Shown: positions 35,504 through 44,875, numbered from the stretch's first letter. The stretch is DNA of 64,000 nt from Acidovorax sp. YS12 (GCA_021496925.1 CP053915.1:3375501-3439500), one strand, 5' to 3'. Numbers and translations are program-made. The notes: generated by a model not told the origin, from the sequence alone.

Positions 35504-36562
35504 ATGTCCGTGAACCTGCCCCCCGTCCCGCAGCCGCCCGCCCTGGTGCTGGCCGAGGCTGCGCTGCAGCGCCAGAACGCCCTGCTGGGCGCCAGCCGCG
35601 ACACGCCGCTGCCCGCGCCCAGCGCGCCGGCCGCGCCAGCGCCCGCTGCGGCACCGGCCCAGGCCCCGCAGCCCCCGGCGCCGCAGGTGCCCGACCAGGT
35701 CAGCCTGTCCGCCCAGGCGCGCGCCAGCCTGCTGGCCAGTGGCTCTGGCGAGGCGGGCACGCCGCGCCCGCCCGGCGCGGCGCCCGGTGCGGCCGCACAG
35801 CCGTCGCTGGCCACGCCACCAGGCCGCCCCGCGCTGCCGCAGGGCGCCGCCGCGCCCGTGCTGCCGCCCTGGCCGGCCACGGGCGTGGGCGCGCCGCTGC
35901 GTGCCATGGTGTCCATGCTGGTGCAGCAGCTCACGGCGCCGGTGCAGCCGCAGCGCGTGCTGGCCGTGCAGCCCTGGCCCGCGGCGCTGCTGCCGCAGGT
36001 CGATGGCGAGCACGCATCCCCCGATCTGCCGCCGTTGCAGACCTGGCTGGTGCGCCAGGGCGTGGTGCAGACCGAGCAGGGCCCGCGCGGCTTCGCCCTC
36101 ACGCTGCGCGTGCCCCAGCCCTGGCTGCAGGCCCAGCCGCAGGCGCCCACGGCCGCTCCGGCCGCCGCCCCGGGCGGCGGCGCGCCGCTCGCGGCCGCGT
36201 TCGCGGGCAAGCCCGAGGCCTTGCAGTCGGGCACCTGGGCACTGGTGCTGCAGCCGGCCACGCCCGCTGCCGCGCGTGCCAGCGCGCTGCTGACGCTGGA
36301 CTTCCAGCCCCTGGCCCAGCCCGCGCTCTACGGCCGCGAACTGCTGCAGGCGCGCAGCGACCCCTGGCTGCTCATGGCCGCGCTGCAGGCCAGCGGCCAG
36401 TTGCCCAAGGACGAAGAGCTGGTGCGCGAGCATGAGGCGCAGCTGTGCCAGTCGCACGGCTGCCCCTACGCCGGGCGCGCGCCGTGCGAGCAGCCGTTCT
36501 GCCTGGCGCTGCGCACGGTGCTGCCCGCCGACGCGGTCGATCCACAGCCGCCCGTGGCGTGA
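35504..36562 (+). CDS. Unknown Pro/Ala-rich protein with C-terminal cysteine cluster
   Basis: A 352-aa protein that is not recognised. About the first 130 residues are a Pro/Ala-rich, probably disordered region without a signal peptide. The second half looks globular (LRAMVSMLVQQLTAPVQPQR, TWLVRQGVVQTEQGPRGFAL, WALVLQPATPAAARASALL). The end carries CQSHGCPYAGRAPCEQPFC, four cysteines that could bind a metal. The layout is faintly like a flagellar hook-length control protein (low-complexity N-terminus, globular C-terminus), but no flagellar gene is nearby. It is convergent with gdhA. Confidence 0.65.
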   Translation: MSVNLPPVPQPPALVLAEAALQRQNALLGASRDTPLPAPSAPAAPAPAAAPAQAPQPPAPQVPDQVSLSAQARASLLASGSGEAGTPRPPGAAPGAAAQPSLATPPGRPALPQGAAAPVLPPWPATGVGAPLRAMVSMLVQQLTAPVQPQRVLAVQPWPAALLPQVDGEHASPDLPPLQTWLVRQGVVQTEQGPRGFALTLRVPQPWLQAQPQAPTAAPAAAPGGGAPLAAAFAGKPEALQSGTWALVLQPATPAAARASALLTLDFQPLAQPALYGRELLQARSDPWLLMAALQASGQLPKDEELVREHEAQLCQSHGCPYAGRAPCEQPFCLALRTVLPADAVDPQPPVA

Positions 36563-36576
36563 CGCAAGGGCTCCTG

Positions 36577-36631
36577 CTTTGATAGCTGCCAGCGCTTGCC
36601 AGGCAAGCGCTGGAGGCTGATTTGGCTTGTA
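36577..36631 (+). repeat. Dispersed hairpin repeat, copy 9 (best consensus)
   Basis: TTTGATAGCTGCCAGCGCTTG, loop, CAAGCGCTGGAGGC; the 10-nt core arms CCAGCGCTTG and CAAGCGCTGG pair perfectly. It occupies nearly the whole gap between the two convergent stop codons and ends one base before the gdhA stop. Confidence 0.85.
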
Positions 36632-37936
36632 TTACGGGTACAGTCCGCGCACTTCGCGCGCGTGCAGGATGCGCTTGCACGCGACGATGAAGGTGGCCGT
36701 GCGCAGGCTCACCTTGTTCTCCTGTGCCACCTGCCAGATGGCGGCGAAGGCGTTCTGCATGATGTGCACCAGGCGGGCGTTGATTTCGTCCTCGGTCCAG
36801 AAGAAGCTGGAGAAATCCTGCACCCACTCGAAGTAGCTCACCGTCACGCCGCCGGCGTTGGCGATCACGTCGGGCAGCACCAGCACGCCCTTGTCGTGCA
36901 GGATGTCGTCGGCCTCGGGGGTGGTGGGGCCGTTGGCGCCTTCGATGACCATGCGCGCCTGGATGCGCGCTGCGTTGTCCTTGGTGATCTGGCCTTCGAG
37001 CGCGGCGGGAATCAGGATGTCGCAGGCCACGCCCCAGAATGCGTCGTCGGCCATGTGCTCGCCGCCGGCGAAGCCGCCCACGCCGCCCTGCGCCTTCACG
37101 TGGGCCAGCAGCGCGGGCACGTCCAGCCCGCTGGCGTTGTGCACGGTGCCGGTGTGGTCCTGCACGGCCACCACCTTGGCGCCCGCGTCGGCGAACAGCT
37201 TGCCCGCCGTGCCGCCCACGTTGCCGAAGCCCTGCACGGCCACGCGCGCGCCCTCGATCGCCAGGCCGGTGAGCTTGGCGGCCTCCACGCCCACGGTGAA
37301 CACGCCGCGCCCCGTGGCCTCGATGCGGCCCAGCGAGCCGCCGATGTCCACCGGCTTGCCCGTGACCACGCCGGTGGCGGTGGCGCCCACGTTCATGGAG
37401 TAGGTGTCCATCATCCAGGCCATGACCTGGCCGTTGGTGTTCACGTCGGGTGCCGGAATGTCCTTGGTCGGGCCGATGAGCAGGCCGATCTCGCTGGTGT
37501 AGCGGCGCGTCAGGCGCTCCAGCTCACCCGTGGACAGGGTCTTGGGGTTGACGCGGATGCCGCCCTTGGCGCCGCCGTAGGGCACGTTCACGGCCGCGTT
37601 CTTCACCGACATCCAGGCCGACAGGGCCATCACCTCGGACAGCGTCACGTCCTGGTGGAAGCGCACGCCGCCCTTGCCCGGGCCGCGGCTCAGGTTGTGC
37701 TGCACGCGGTAGCCCTCGAAGTGGGCGATGGTGCCGTTGTCCAGCTCGATCGGCACGTCCACGATCAGCGCGCGCTTGGGGCGCTTGAGCGTTTCCACCC
37801 AGCGCGCGAGGCTGCCCAGGTAGGGCGTGACGCGGTCCACCTGCTGCAGGTAGATGCCCCAGGGGCCGAGGTTGTGGGGGTCGAGGTAGGAAGGCAGCGG
37901 GTGTGCCGCCGTGGCGATGCCGGACGGGTTCGACAT
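36632..37936 (-). CDS. gdhA: Glutamate dehydrogenase (Glu/Leu/Phe/Val dehydrogenase family)
   Basis: A 434-aa enzyme interconverting glutamate and 2-oxoglutarate plus ammonia with NAD(P). The substrate-lysine motif GPGKGGVRFHQDV, the second lysine region VPYGGAKGGIRVNPK and the Rossmann loop VQGFGNVGGTAG are present. The length fits the hexameric small class. AAGGAG lies 9 nt before the ATG. The cofactor preference is not decidable by eye. It has no operon partner. Confidence 0.93.
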   Translation of the reverse strand: MSNPSGIATAAHPLPSYLDPHNLGPWGIYLQQVDRVTPYLGSLARWVETLKRPKRALIVDVPIELDNGTIAHFEGYRVQHNLSRGPGKGGVRFHQDVTLSEVMALSAWMSVKNAAVNVPYGGAKGGIRVNPKTLSTGELERLTRRYTSEIGLLIGPTKDIPAPDVNTNGQVMAWMMDTYSMNVGATATGVVTGKPVDIGGSLGRIEATGRGVFTVGVEAAKLTGLAIEGARVAVQGFGNVGGTAGKLFADAGAKVVAVQDHTGTVHNASGLDVPALLAHVKAQGGVGGFAGGEHMADDAFWGVACDILIPAALEGQITKDNAARIQARMVIEGANGPTTPEADDILHDKGVLVLPDVIANAGGVTVSYFEWVQDFSSFFWTEDEINARLVHIMQNAFAAIWQVAQENKVSLRTATFIVACKRILHAREVRGLYP

Positions 37937-38063
37937 GAAGAAGTCTCCTTGTGGAAGTCAAGCCGCGCAGCTTACTCCCCGGTTTTTGCGCTGTCCAAGG
38001 CGGCTGTGTTTGGCCGGCATGCGGCGCGTGCATAGGCCCTTTGCCCGGCAGGGGCACTTTCAT

Positions 38064-38125
38064 GCTCCTGAAACGAGAGCTGCTTGCGCTTGGTGGGTAA
38101 GGTCTGGAGGCGTTTTTCCCTTGAA
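38064..38125 (+). repeat. Dispersed hairpin repeat, copy 10
   Basis: AACGAGAGCTGCTTGCGCTTGG ... GGTCTGGAGGCG; the right arm is degenerate. It lies between the gdhA promoter region and the metallopeptidase terminator. Confidence 0.6.
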
Positions 38126-38139
38126 ATGCCGCGGCCATG

Positions 38140-38163
38140 AAAAACGGCCCCCGAAGGGGCCGT
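38140..38163 (-). terminator. Intrinsic terminator of the M30-like peptidase gene
   Basis: On the minus strand, ACGGCCCC TTC GGGGGCCGT followed by T5, 21 bp after the stop. Confidence 0.9.
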
Positions 38164-38184
38164 GGATCCATCTTGCGCAGCCCT

Positions 38185-39801
38185 TTACTGCACCACCACC
38201 GTGAGCGTGGCCCCTTGCGGCACGCTCAGCTGTTCCTGGTACACGCCCTTGTCGTTGGCCTGGCGCGTGAGCGGGAAGTGGCCGTGGCCCGCGAGGGTGG
38301 GCGGCACCGCGTCGGGCAGCTGGCGCACCTTGGCGTAGTCCGGGCCGTTGATGCCCACGAGCGTGAAGCCGCTGGCATCGTTGCGCAGCGGATAGCCATA
38401 CCCCTGCGGGCTGGCGGCGCCGGGCAGCAGCGCGATGCTGGCACCCCAGCGCGGCAGTGTGCCGGCCAGGCCGGGGCCGCCGGCGGTGGTGATGGCGTTG
38501 TCCAGCACCGTCCACGAATCGGTGGAGGAGGTGTTCTTCAGCATTTGCTGGTAGAAGCCCACGCCGTACTGGCGCAGCAGGTAGGCGCCGTACGAGCCGA
38601 CCACGTTGTAGCCGAAGCAGGTGCTGCCCGTGCTCCATTCGGTCGGGTCGCAGTTGAAGCCCGAACGGGCAAGCCATGCGGGCATGTGCTCGTCGCGTGC
38701 GGTGTTGTAGCCGGGGGTGATGCGCTCGCCCAGCACGTCTTCGACCATCACGGCGGACATTTCCTCCAGGAAGGTGTCGAAGCCATACGACATGCCGCGC
38801 AGCACCCGGCGCTGGTAGAAGTTGACCATGTGCACGAACTCGTGCGCCAGCGTGCTGATCTGCACGTCCATGCCCCTGGCCAGGTCCAGGTACACCGTTT
38901 CCGTGTCCATGTAGAACGACAGGGACTCGTTGCTGTACTTGAGCTGCCCGATGCTGGGGTTGGCCTGCAGGTTGTTGAGCGACCAGAAGTAGCCCAGCAG
39001 GCCATACGGCTTGCCGTCGGGCACGAAGTTCACGAACACGATGTCGATGGGCTGCTCGGCGGCGATCAGGTTGTTGTAGCCGTGGGCGCCCCAGGGCTGG
39101 CCCGCCAGGCCGGTGACCAGGCCGTACACGGAGTTGGCCGGGCGGGCAAAGCGCTCCATGAAGGTGTCGAGCATGGCATCGGTCATCTTGCCCGCGCCGG
39201 CTTCCGCGTCTTCGAGCCACAGGTTGATGACGCGCCCGTCGGCAAAGGTCTTCTGCCGCTTGAGCGTGGCGGTGCGCTGCTCCATCCCGTTGTCCGCGTC
39301 GATGTACCAGGTACGCTGTGCGCCCACGGCCGCCTTGGTGGTGGCGGCCTTGGCCTGGCCGGCGCCGGCCTTGCCCAGGTGGGCGGCCGCGTCGAACTGG
39401 CGCACGGCCTCGGGGATCTGGTTGCGGTGCGCGTGCGCATCGCTGTCCTGCTGCGCCTTGGCCGTGGTGGCGGGTGTCAGCGTCAGGGCCGGCATCTGCA
39501 CGCCGGACGCGTTGGGGTTGGTGTAGACCAGTGTCACGGCGCGCTGGCCCACGTTCTCCAGCGCCACGGGAATGCTGGCTTCCTTCTCGCCGCTGTTGGT
39601 GTAGCTCCACACGCCCACGCCCTCGCCGCTGTAGCGGGTGTTGCTGGCGGCGCCGCAGAAGGCGCCGCTGCAGGCGGCCGTGAGCGCCGAGACGGGGGCG
39701 GGCGGGGTGGGGTCGCTGCCGCCACCGCCGCCGCCGCAGGCGGTGGCCAGCAAGCCCAGGGCGACGATGGATGCGCCGTGGCGCACGCGCTGCATGTTCA
39801 T
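38185..39801 (-). CDS. M30-family (hyicolysin-like) zinc metallopeptidase lipoprotein
   Basis: A 538-aa exported peptidase. Lipobox LLATAC with Cys near residue 22, a Gly/Pro linker, then a catalytic domain containing HEFVHMVNFYQRR (HEXXH) and a downstream FLEEMSAVMVEDVLGE that supplies the likely third zinc ligand. The start at 39801 is supported by GGAGG 7 nt upstream. It probably sits in the outer membrane or is surface-exposed. The specificity is unknown. Confidence 0.82.
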   Translation of the reverse strand: MNMQRVRHGASIVALGLLATACGGGGGGSDPTPPAPVSALTAACSGAFCGAASNTRYSGEGVGVWSYTNSGEKEASIPVALENVGQRAVTLVYTNPNASGVQMPALTLTPATTAKAQQDSDAHAHRNQIPEAVRQFDAAAHLGKAGAGQAKAATTKAAVGAQRTWYIDADNGMEQRTATLKRQKTFADGRVINLWLEDAEAGAGKMTDAMLDTFMERFARPANSVYGLVTGLAGQPWGAHGYNNLIAAEQPIDIVFVNFVPDGKPYGLLGYFWSLNNLQANPSIGQLKYSNESLSFYMDTETVYLDLARGMDVQISTLAHEFVHMVNFYQRRVLRGMSYGFDTFLEEMSAVMVEDVLGERITPGYNTARDEHMPAWLARSGFNCDPTEWSTGSTCFGYNVVGSYGAYLLRQYGVGFYQQMLKNTSSTDSWTVLDNAITTAGGPGLAGTLPRWGASIALLPGAASPQGYGYPLRNDASGFTLVGINGPDYAKVRQLPDAVPPTLAGHGHFPLTRQANDKGVYQEQLSVPQGATLTVVVQ

Positions 39802-39909
39802 CACAAGACCTCCCGAGAAAATGATGCGATGGCCCTTGCACGGTGCGGGCCATCGCCATGTGACCGGGGCGACTATAACGGGGCCCCGCAGCGCGCGGCC
39901 GAGGATTTC

Positions 39910-40260
39910 TCAGCGGGGCGTGGCTGTGGGGGCGGGCGCGGCGCCCGGCTCCGGCACGTAGACCATGGAGCCGTCCTTGAGCTTGTACGCCACGCCCGCC
40001 TTGGCGCCCTGGCCCTCGCCGATCTCGCCGCTGGCCTTGTAGTGCTCGATCTTCTGGCCGTCCTTGACGATGACCTCCATGTTCTCCTTGCCCGGGTTCT
40101 TGATGACGGTGACCTGCTCGGCGCTGAACGGGTTGGCCGGGCTCTGCGCCACGGCCAGCAGCAGCGCGGCGATGATGACCAGGAACACGTCGATCAGGTT
40201 CACCACCGAGAGGATGGGATCGTCCCCCTCGTTCTCGTCCATCAGGCGCAGGTGCTTCAT
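39910..40260 (-). CDS. DUF2149 protein, ExbD/TolR-like
   Basis: A 116-aa inner-membrane protein. The start DENEGDDPILSVVNLIDVF, with one transmembrane segment (about 19-40) bearing an acidic residue (Asp24), resembles the proton-carrying helix of ExbD/TolR. The remainder (VKDGQKIEHYKASGEIGEGQ) should be periplasmic. Its ATG overlaps the stop of the TolQ/ExbB-like gene by 4 bp, so the two probably form a motor complex. DUF2149 genes are known to accompany CobN-like and ExbB-like genes, but the function is not established. Confidence 0.82.
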   Translation of the reverse strand: MKHLRLMDENEGDDPILSVVNLIDVFLVIIAALLLAVAQSPANPFSAEQVTVIKNPGKENMEVIVKDGQKIEHYKASGEIGEGQGAKAGVAYKLKDGSMVYVPEPGAAPAPTATPR

Positions 40261-40790
40261 GCCGTGGCCTCCGTCAGCGGGGCCAGCCCCTCGGCATGGG
40301 CCGGCGGGGCCGGGGCCATGTCCTGCTCGATGGCGGCCAGGTCGGCGGCGTACCAGCGCTTGCGCACGTTCACCACGGTGAAGCTGATGGCCGCCGCCAG
40401 CAGCGCCAGGATCACCGCCGAGAACGCCACCATCAGGCTGCGCGACACGTCGGCGAGCTGCCCGTCGGCCAGCGCCTTGAGCGCCGGGCCCATGGGGATC
40501 ATGGTCGCCACCAGGCCCAGCATGGGCGCCACGCGCGTGGCGATGCGCGCGAACTCCAGGCGCTTGACGGCCAGCGTCTCCAGCTCCACCACCGTGATGC
40601 CGGGCCGCGCCGCGCGCGCGGCCCGCAGCTCGAAGCCCGCCGCCTGCCCGCGCAGGCGCGCCACGGCCTGCCAGGCGAAGGCGCCCAGCGCGTAGAAGGC
40701 GTGCGCGAACAGCGCGGCGATGGCGATGAGCACGGGGTAGAGGAAGAGCTGGCTGATGTCGTACATCGCCACTTCGATGGGGGTGTTCAT
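40257..40790 (-). CDS. MotA/TolQ/ExbB-family proton channel protein
   Basis: A 177-aa inner-membrane protein with three hydrophobic segments, about 17-40 (LYPVLIAIAALFAHAFYAL), 100-118 (ATRVAPMLGLVATMIPMGPA) and 133-155 (LMVAFSAVILALLAAAISF), typical of the ExbB/TolQ fold. The ATG at 40790 has AAGGAG from the end of the chelatase gene upstream and starts 4 bp after that gene stops. With the DUF2149 protein it probably harvests the proton gradient for the chelatase or receptor of this operon. No tonB gene lies nearby. Confidence 0.85.
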   Translation of the reverse strand: MNTPIEVAMYDISQLFLYPVLIAIAALFAHAFYALGAFAWQAVARLRGQAAGFELRAARAARPGITVVELETLAVKRLEFARIATRVAPMLGLVATMIPMGPALKALADGQLADVSRSLMVAFSAVILALLAAAISFTVVNVRKRWYAADLAAIEQDMAPAPPAHAEGLAPLTEATA

Positions 40791-40794
40791 GGTT

Positions 40795-43700
40795 TCAGGC
40801 TCCTTGCAAGATGAGTCGGTGGGCGGCGGCGCGCTGGCGCCAGGCGCCGCCAAGGGTGAGGGCCGCCAGCAGCAGGCCGAAGGCCAGGTTGCGCAGCGGC
40901 GCGCCGGGCGGCGGCGCGTCGTCCGGCGGCGTCACGGGCTGCATCAGCAGGCCCGAGACGGGCGGCGGCGGGGCCGGTTCGGGTTCCGGCTGCGCCGCTT
41001 CCGCGGCGGGTTCGGGCGGTGGCGCGCTGTCGGCCGCGGGCGGCGCGGTGGCGGCGGGCCGGGCGGCGGCGGGCGCGTCCAGCCCGTAGCCCGCGCCGGG
41101 CTGCGCCTTGGCGCCGACCAGGGCGGCGAAGGCGGCGTTGTCGGTGCGCACGTCGAAGCGCCGCGCCAGATCGCGCCAGCGCTCCTTCAGCTCGCGCAGC
41201 GTGGCCGCGTCGGTCTGCCAGTAGCCCTGGCGCGCGGCTTCCAGCATGCGCTCCATGGTCTGCGCCAGCGCGTGCGGGTTGTTCCGCTCGAACCACTGGC
41301 GCAGGCCGAGCTGGTGCTTGTCGCGCACGTAGACGTCGGCCATCTCCTGCCACTGGTCGTCGCGCACGATCTCGCGCGCCGTCGCCGTCCAGCCCCAGAA
41401 GTTGTTGGTGGCGTCCAGCACCTGCAGCGTGCCGGCGTAGCCTTCCTTCATCAGCCCCTGGATGTAGCCGGGGTGGAACTGGCGCGTGGCCAGCTCCTTT
41501 GACAGGAACTGCGCCGCGCCCTCCACGCGCCCGGCGCCGCTGCCGCGCAGGTTGCTGATGTACAGCTCGGGCGCCTTGCCGTCGAGATGCCGCACCGCCA
41601 GCGAGATGCCGCCCAGGTACTGGAACGGGTCGTCGGTGGTGAGCATGCCGTAGAGGTTGGAGCTGCGCGAGAGCACCGCGCCCTCGGTGCCGCGCAGGTG
41701 CTCGGCGTACAGGTTCACGCCAGCGCTGCCGCCCTTTCCATCCTTCGTGCCCGCCACGCCGGCGCTGCCCCACTGCTTCTCGTCGGGGCCGTAGGCGAAC
41801 TGCATTTTCGACAGGTAGAGCTGCGCCAGCTTGCGGTCGCCTTCGTCCTTGCCCTTCCAGGTATCGGTGGCCAGCGTGGCGTCGTCCAGGCCGGTGCCGT
41901 AGCGCCCGCTCTCGGACGAGAAGATGCGCGTGGCGCCGGCCTGCTCGGCGGCCTGCGCATCGGCGCCGCGCGCCACGAGCTGCTGCGCGATGCGGCGCGC
42001 GTTGGCGGCCACGGGGTTGTCGGCCTCGTTGGCGCGCGCGGCCAGCAGCGCCGCCTGGGCGAGCTGCTTCATCACGTTCGGGAAGTGGTCGCGGTACAGC
42101 CCGGTGGCCGACAGCACCACGTCCACGCGCGGGCGGCCCAGCGCCTCGCGCGGCACCAGCTGCACGCCGGTCACGCGTCCGCCTTCGTCCCACACCGGCT
42201 CCACGCCCAGGAGCCACAGCGCCTGCGCTTCGAGCAGGCCCTGGTGGCGCATGGTTTCGACCGACCACAGGCTGAACGTGAGCTTGCCCGGCTGGCGCCC
42301 GCGCAGGCGCAGGTGTTCGGCCAGCAGGTTGTCGGCGGCCTGCTTGCCGGCCTCCCACGCCTGTTTGGTGGGCACGCGCGAGGGGTCGAAGCCGTACAGG
42401 TTGCGGCCCGTGGGGTAGGCGTCGGGGTTCTTGATCGGGTCGCCGCCGTAGGAGGTGCCGATGTGCCGCCCCGCCAGCACCGCCAGCAGGCCGCGCATTT
42501 CGCCCTGCGCGCCCAGGCTGTCGTGGTACTGGCGCGCCTGCGCCAGCGCGTCGCGCAGGGCCGGGGGCAGGCCGTCCAGCGGCGCGTTGCCGATCACGTG
42601 GCGTTGCAGCAGCTGGTAGGGCGCGGTCTGCGCCAGTTGGTCCCAGGGGCCGACCAGGGCTTCGTCCAGGTCCTGCGCGGGCACGCCGGCGTGGCGCGCG
42701 GCGGCTTCCCAGAACGGGTGGCCGAGCATGAGCAGCACCGTGCCCAGGCGGTGCAGTTCCTCGGGCGCCTGGCCCAGGGTGTGCAGGCCCTGGGGCTGCG
42801 CGGTCTGCGCCAGTTCGTGCAGGTGGGTGTGCAGTTCCTGCACGAAGGCGGCGAAGTCGGCCTGCACGCGCGCCTCGGTCCAGCCCATGTCGGCGATCAC
42901 GCGCTCGGCGCGCGCGGCGGCCAGCAGGTCGGCGGCCAGGCGTTCCTTGACGGCGCCTTCGTCCTGCGCCTGCCACTGGTGCAGCAGGTCGTGCATGTGC
43001 GTCAGCGCGGCGTGCAGCCCGCCGGGGGCGAAGGGCGGCGTCTGGTGGCTCACGATCACCGCGCGGCCGCGCCGCTTGGCCTGCGTGGCCTCGCCGATGT
43101 TGTCGGCGATGTAGGGGTAGGCCACCGGCAGGTCGCCCAGCGCGAGCAGCGGCGCGTCGTGCACCGACAGGCCACGCTCCTTGCCCGGCAGCCATTCCTG
43201 TGTGCCGTGCGTGCCGAAGTGCACCAGCGCGTCTGCCTGCTGCTGCGCGCGCAGCCACAGGTAGGTGGCCAGGTAGTGGTGCGGCGGCAGCGCGGTGGTG
43301 GAGTGGTAGATGGCCTTCTCCTTGTCCTGCCCCGGCTGGCCGCGCCCGGGCTGCGGCAGCAGCGTGACGTGGCCGAGCTGCAGGCGCGGAATGACGAAGA
43401 ACGCCTCGCCGCCCTGGCGCAGCACCATGGGCGATTGCTCGGGCTCGCCGCCGGCGGCGCGCAGCGCGGCCTGCGTCTCGGCCGGCAGCTGGTTCAGCCA
43501 GGCGCGGTAGCGTGCCACGGGCAGGCGCGCGGCCAGGCCGTCCTGCAGCAGGGATGGGAGCAGGCCCTCGCGGTAGTTGGGCGCCAGCAGGCGCTGCAGC
43601 AGGCCGGTGAGCATGGTTTCGTCGGGCACCTCGGTGGCGTAGCCCTCGGCCTGCAGGCCGGCGAGCGTGCTGCGCAGGCTGCGCGGCACGTTCAGGAACG

Positions 43701-44868
43701 AGGCGCTGAGATTCTTCTCGCCTGCCGGGTAGTTCCAGAACATCACGGCCACGCGCTTGTCGGCATTGGGCTTGCGCTGCAGCTGCGCCAGGCGCAGCGC
43801 CTTGGCCACCACGGCCTGGGCCTGCGCGGCGATGGGCACCACCTGGTCGTCGCTCTTGCGCGTGGCGGCGGCCACCTGGATGTCGATCACGCCCGCGTAC
43901 TCGGGCTGGGCCAGGTAGAAGGGCACGTCCATCAGCGCCACGCCGTGCGGGTCGGCGGCCCAGTCGGCCTCGCCGCCGCGGCGGTAGGGCATGGCCTGCA
44001 GCACGGGGATGCCCAGGGCGCTGAACTCGCGCCGCCGGTCCTCGCCGCTGAGCATGATCTGCGTGGTGATGAGCACGTCGGCCAGCGGCGCGCCGCTGCC
44101 CGCCGGCTGCAGCAGCCGGGTGAAGCTGCTCGGGTCCATCATGGGCGTGTAGAACGGCAGCGCCACGGCACCGCCGGCCTCGATGCGCGCGATCAGGTCG
44201 TCGATGAAATCGGTCTGCATCGACGCGATGTACTGCTGGTGCAGCGCGATGCCGATGACGGGCGGGCGCTGGCCCGGCGCGGTGCCCGCGGGCACGCCCT
44301 TCCAGCGCAGGTAGTCCTGCGCCTTGGCGAACACCAGGCCGGGCGCGCCCGGGTGGTACACGGCGGCCTTGGGGAACACGATGGGCGCGGGCAGCGCGGG
44401 TTCGGGCTGGCCGCGCAGCTGCGCCGCCAGCAGGGCGAAGAAGCCCTCGAAGTTCTGCCGCCCGCCGTTGGCGTAGTAGGCCACCAGGCGCCGCCCCACG
44501 GACTCGGGCAGGCCGCCGCCCCAGGCGGGCTGCTGGTCGTACAGCCAGGCGTGCGGCGCCTTGAGCGCGGGCAGCGCGCCCGCCAGGTGCTCGCGCACGG
44601 CGTCCTGCAGGTAGCTGTCGATGAACACCGCGTCATGCCCGCGCCACAGCCCGGCGTCGGCGTTGCGCGGCAACTGGTGCAGGTAGCGCACCTGCACGCT
44701 CAGGCCGTGCGGCCGGGCGATCTCGGCGAGCTGGCGGAACTTGCCCGCGGGCACGTTGCCGGTGGCGATGAACAGCAGCGACAGCGCGGGCTGGGCCGGG
44801 GCCTGCTGCGCCAGGGCGGTGCCCCAGCACAGCGCGAAGAGCAGGAAATGCAGCAATTTCTTTAGCAT
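40795..44868 (-). CDS. Exported, membrane-anchored CobN/magnesium-chelatase-H-like protein
   Basis: A 1,357-aa CobN-superfamily protein, the family of the large porphyrin- or corrin-binding chelatase subunits. Unlike cytoplasmic CobN it begins with a signal peptide (MLKKLLHFLLFALCWGTALA) and ends with a Pro/Ala/Glu-rich linker plus a C-terminal transmembrane helix (LRNLAFGLLLAALTLGGAW), so the catalytic part should face the periplasm. Family marks are HFGTHGTQEWLPGKERGLS, GGDPIKNPDAYPTGRN and FSLWSVETMRHQG. No CobS/CobT or ChlI/ChlD ATPase gene is near. Gene order (receptor, chelatase, ExbB-like, DUF2149) recalls the hmuRSTUV locus of Bacteroidetes, where HmuS acts on heme. The ATG at 44868 is chosen over a TTG 15 nt upstream because it starts the signal peptide. 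Confidence 0.85.
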   Translation of the reverse strand: MLKKLLHFLLFALCWGTALAQQAPAQPALSLLFIATGNVPAGKFRQLAEIARPHGLSVQVRYLHQLPRNADAGLWRGHDAVFIDSYLQDAVREHLAGALPALKAPHAWLYDQQPAWGGGLPESVGRRLVAYYANGGRQNFEGFFALLAAQLRGQPEPALPAPIVFPKAAVYHPGAPGLVFAKAQDYLRWKGVPAGTAPGQRPPVIGIALHQQYIASMQTDFIDDLIARIEAGGAVALPFYTPMMDPSSFTRLLQPAGSGAPLADVLITTQIMLSGEDRRREFSALGIPVLQAMPYRRGGEADWAADPHGVALMDVPFYLAQPEYAGVIDIQVAAATRKSDDQVVPIAAQAQAVVAKALRLAQLQRKPNADKRVAVMFWNYPAGEKNLSASFLNVPRSLRSTLAGLQAEGYATEVPDETMLTGLLQRLLAPNYREGLLPSLLQDGLAARLPVARYRAWLNQLPAETQAALRAAGGEPEQSPMVLRQGGEAFFVIPRLQLGHVTLLPQPGRGQPGQDKEKAIYHSTTALPPHHYLATYLWLRAQQQADALVHFGTHGTQEWLPGKERGLSVHDAPLLALGDLPVAYPYIADNIGEATQAKRRGRAVIVSHQTPPFAPGGLHAALTHMHDLLHQWQAQDEGAVKERLAADLLAAARAERVIADMGWTEARVQADFAAFVQELHTHLHELAQTAQPQGLHTLGQAPEELHRLGTVLLMLGHPFWEAAARHAGVPAQDLDEALVGPWDQLAQTAPYQLLQRHVIGNAPLDGLPPALRDALAQARQYHDSLGAQGEMRGLLAVLAGRHIGTSYGGDPIKNPDAYPTGRNLYGFDPSRVPTKQAWEAGKQAADNLLAEHLRLRGRQPGKLTFSLWSVETMRHQGLLEAQALWLLGVEPVWDEGGRVTGVQLVPREALGRPRVDVVLSATGLYRDHFPNVMKQLAQAALLAARANEADNPVAANARRIAQQLVARGADAQAAEQAGATRIFSSESGRYGTGLDDATLATDTWKGKDEGDRKLAQLYLSKMQFAYGPDEKQWGSAGVAGTKDGKGGSAGVNLYAEHLRGTEGAVLSRSSNLYGMLTTDDPFQYLGGISLAVRHLDGKAPELYISNLRGSGAGRVEGAAQFLSKELATRQFHPGYIQGLMKEGYAGTLQVLDATNNFWGWTATAREIVRDDQWQEMADVYVRDKHQLGLRQWFERNNPHALAQTMERMLEAARQGYWQTDAATLRELKERWRDLARRFDVRTDNAAFAALVGAKAQPGAGYGLDAPAAARPAATAPPAADSAPPPEPAAEAAQPEPEPAPPPPVSGLLMQPVTPPDDAPPPGAPLRNLAFGLLLAALTLGGAWRQRAAAHRLILQGA

Positions 44869-44875
44869 CGAATAT

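Noticed and set aside
41587..44865. 1,092-aa open frame on the plus strand
   Set aside because: Antisense of the CobN-like gene; His/Gly/Arg-rich shadow translation without a family.
40795..44868. Assignment as cytoplasmic cobaltochelatase CobN of B12 synthesis
   Set aside because: Signal peptide, C-terminal membrane anchor and absence of cobS/cobT or other cob genes argue against it.
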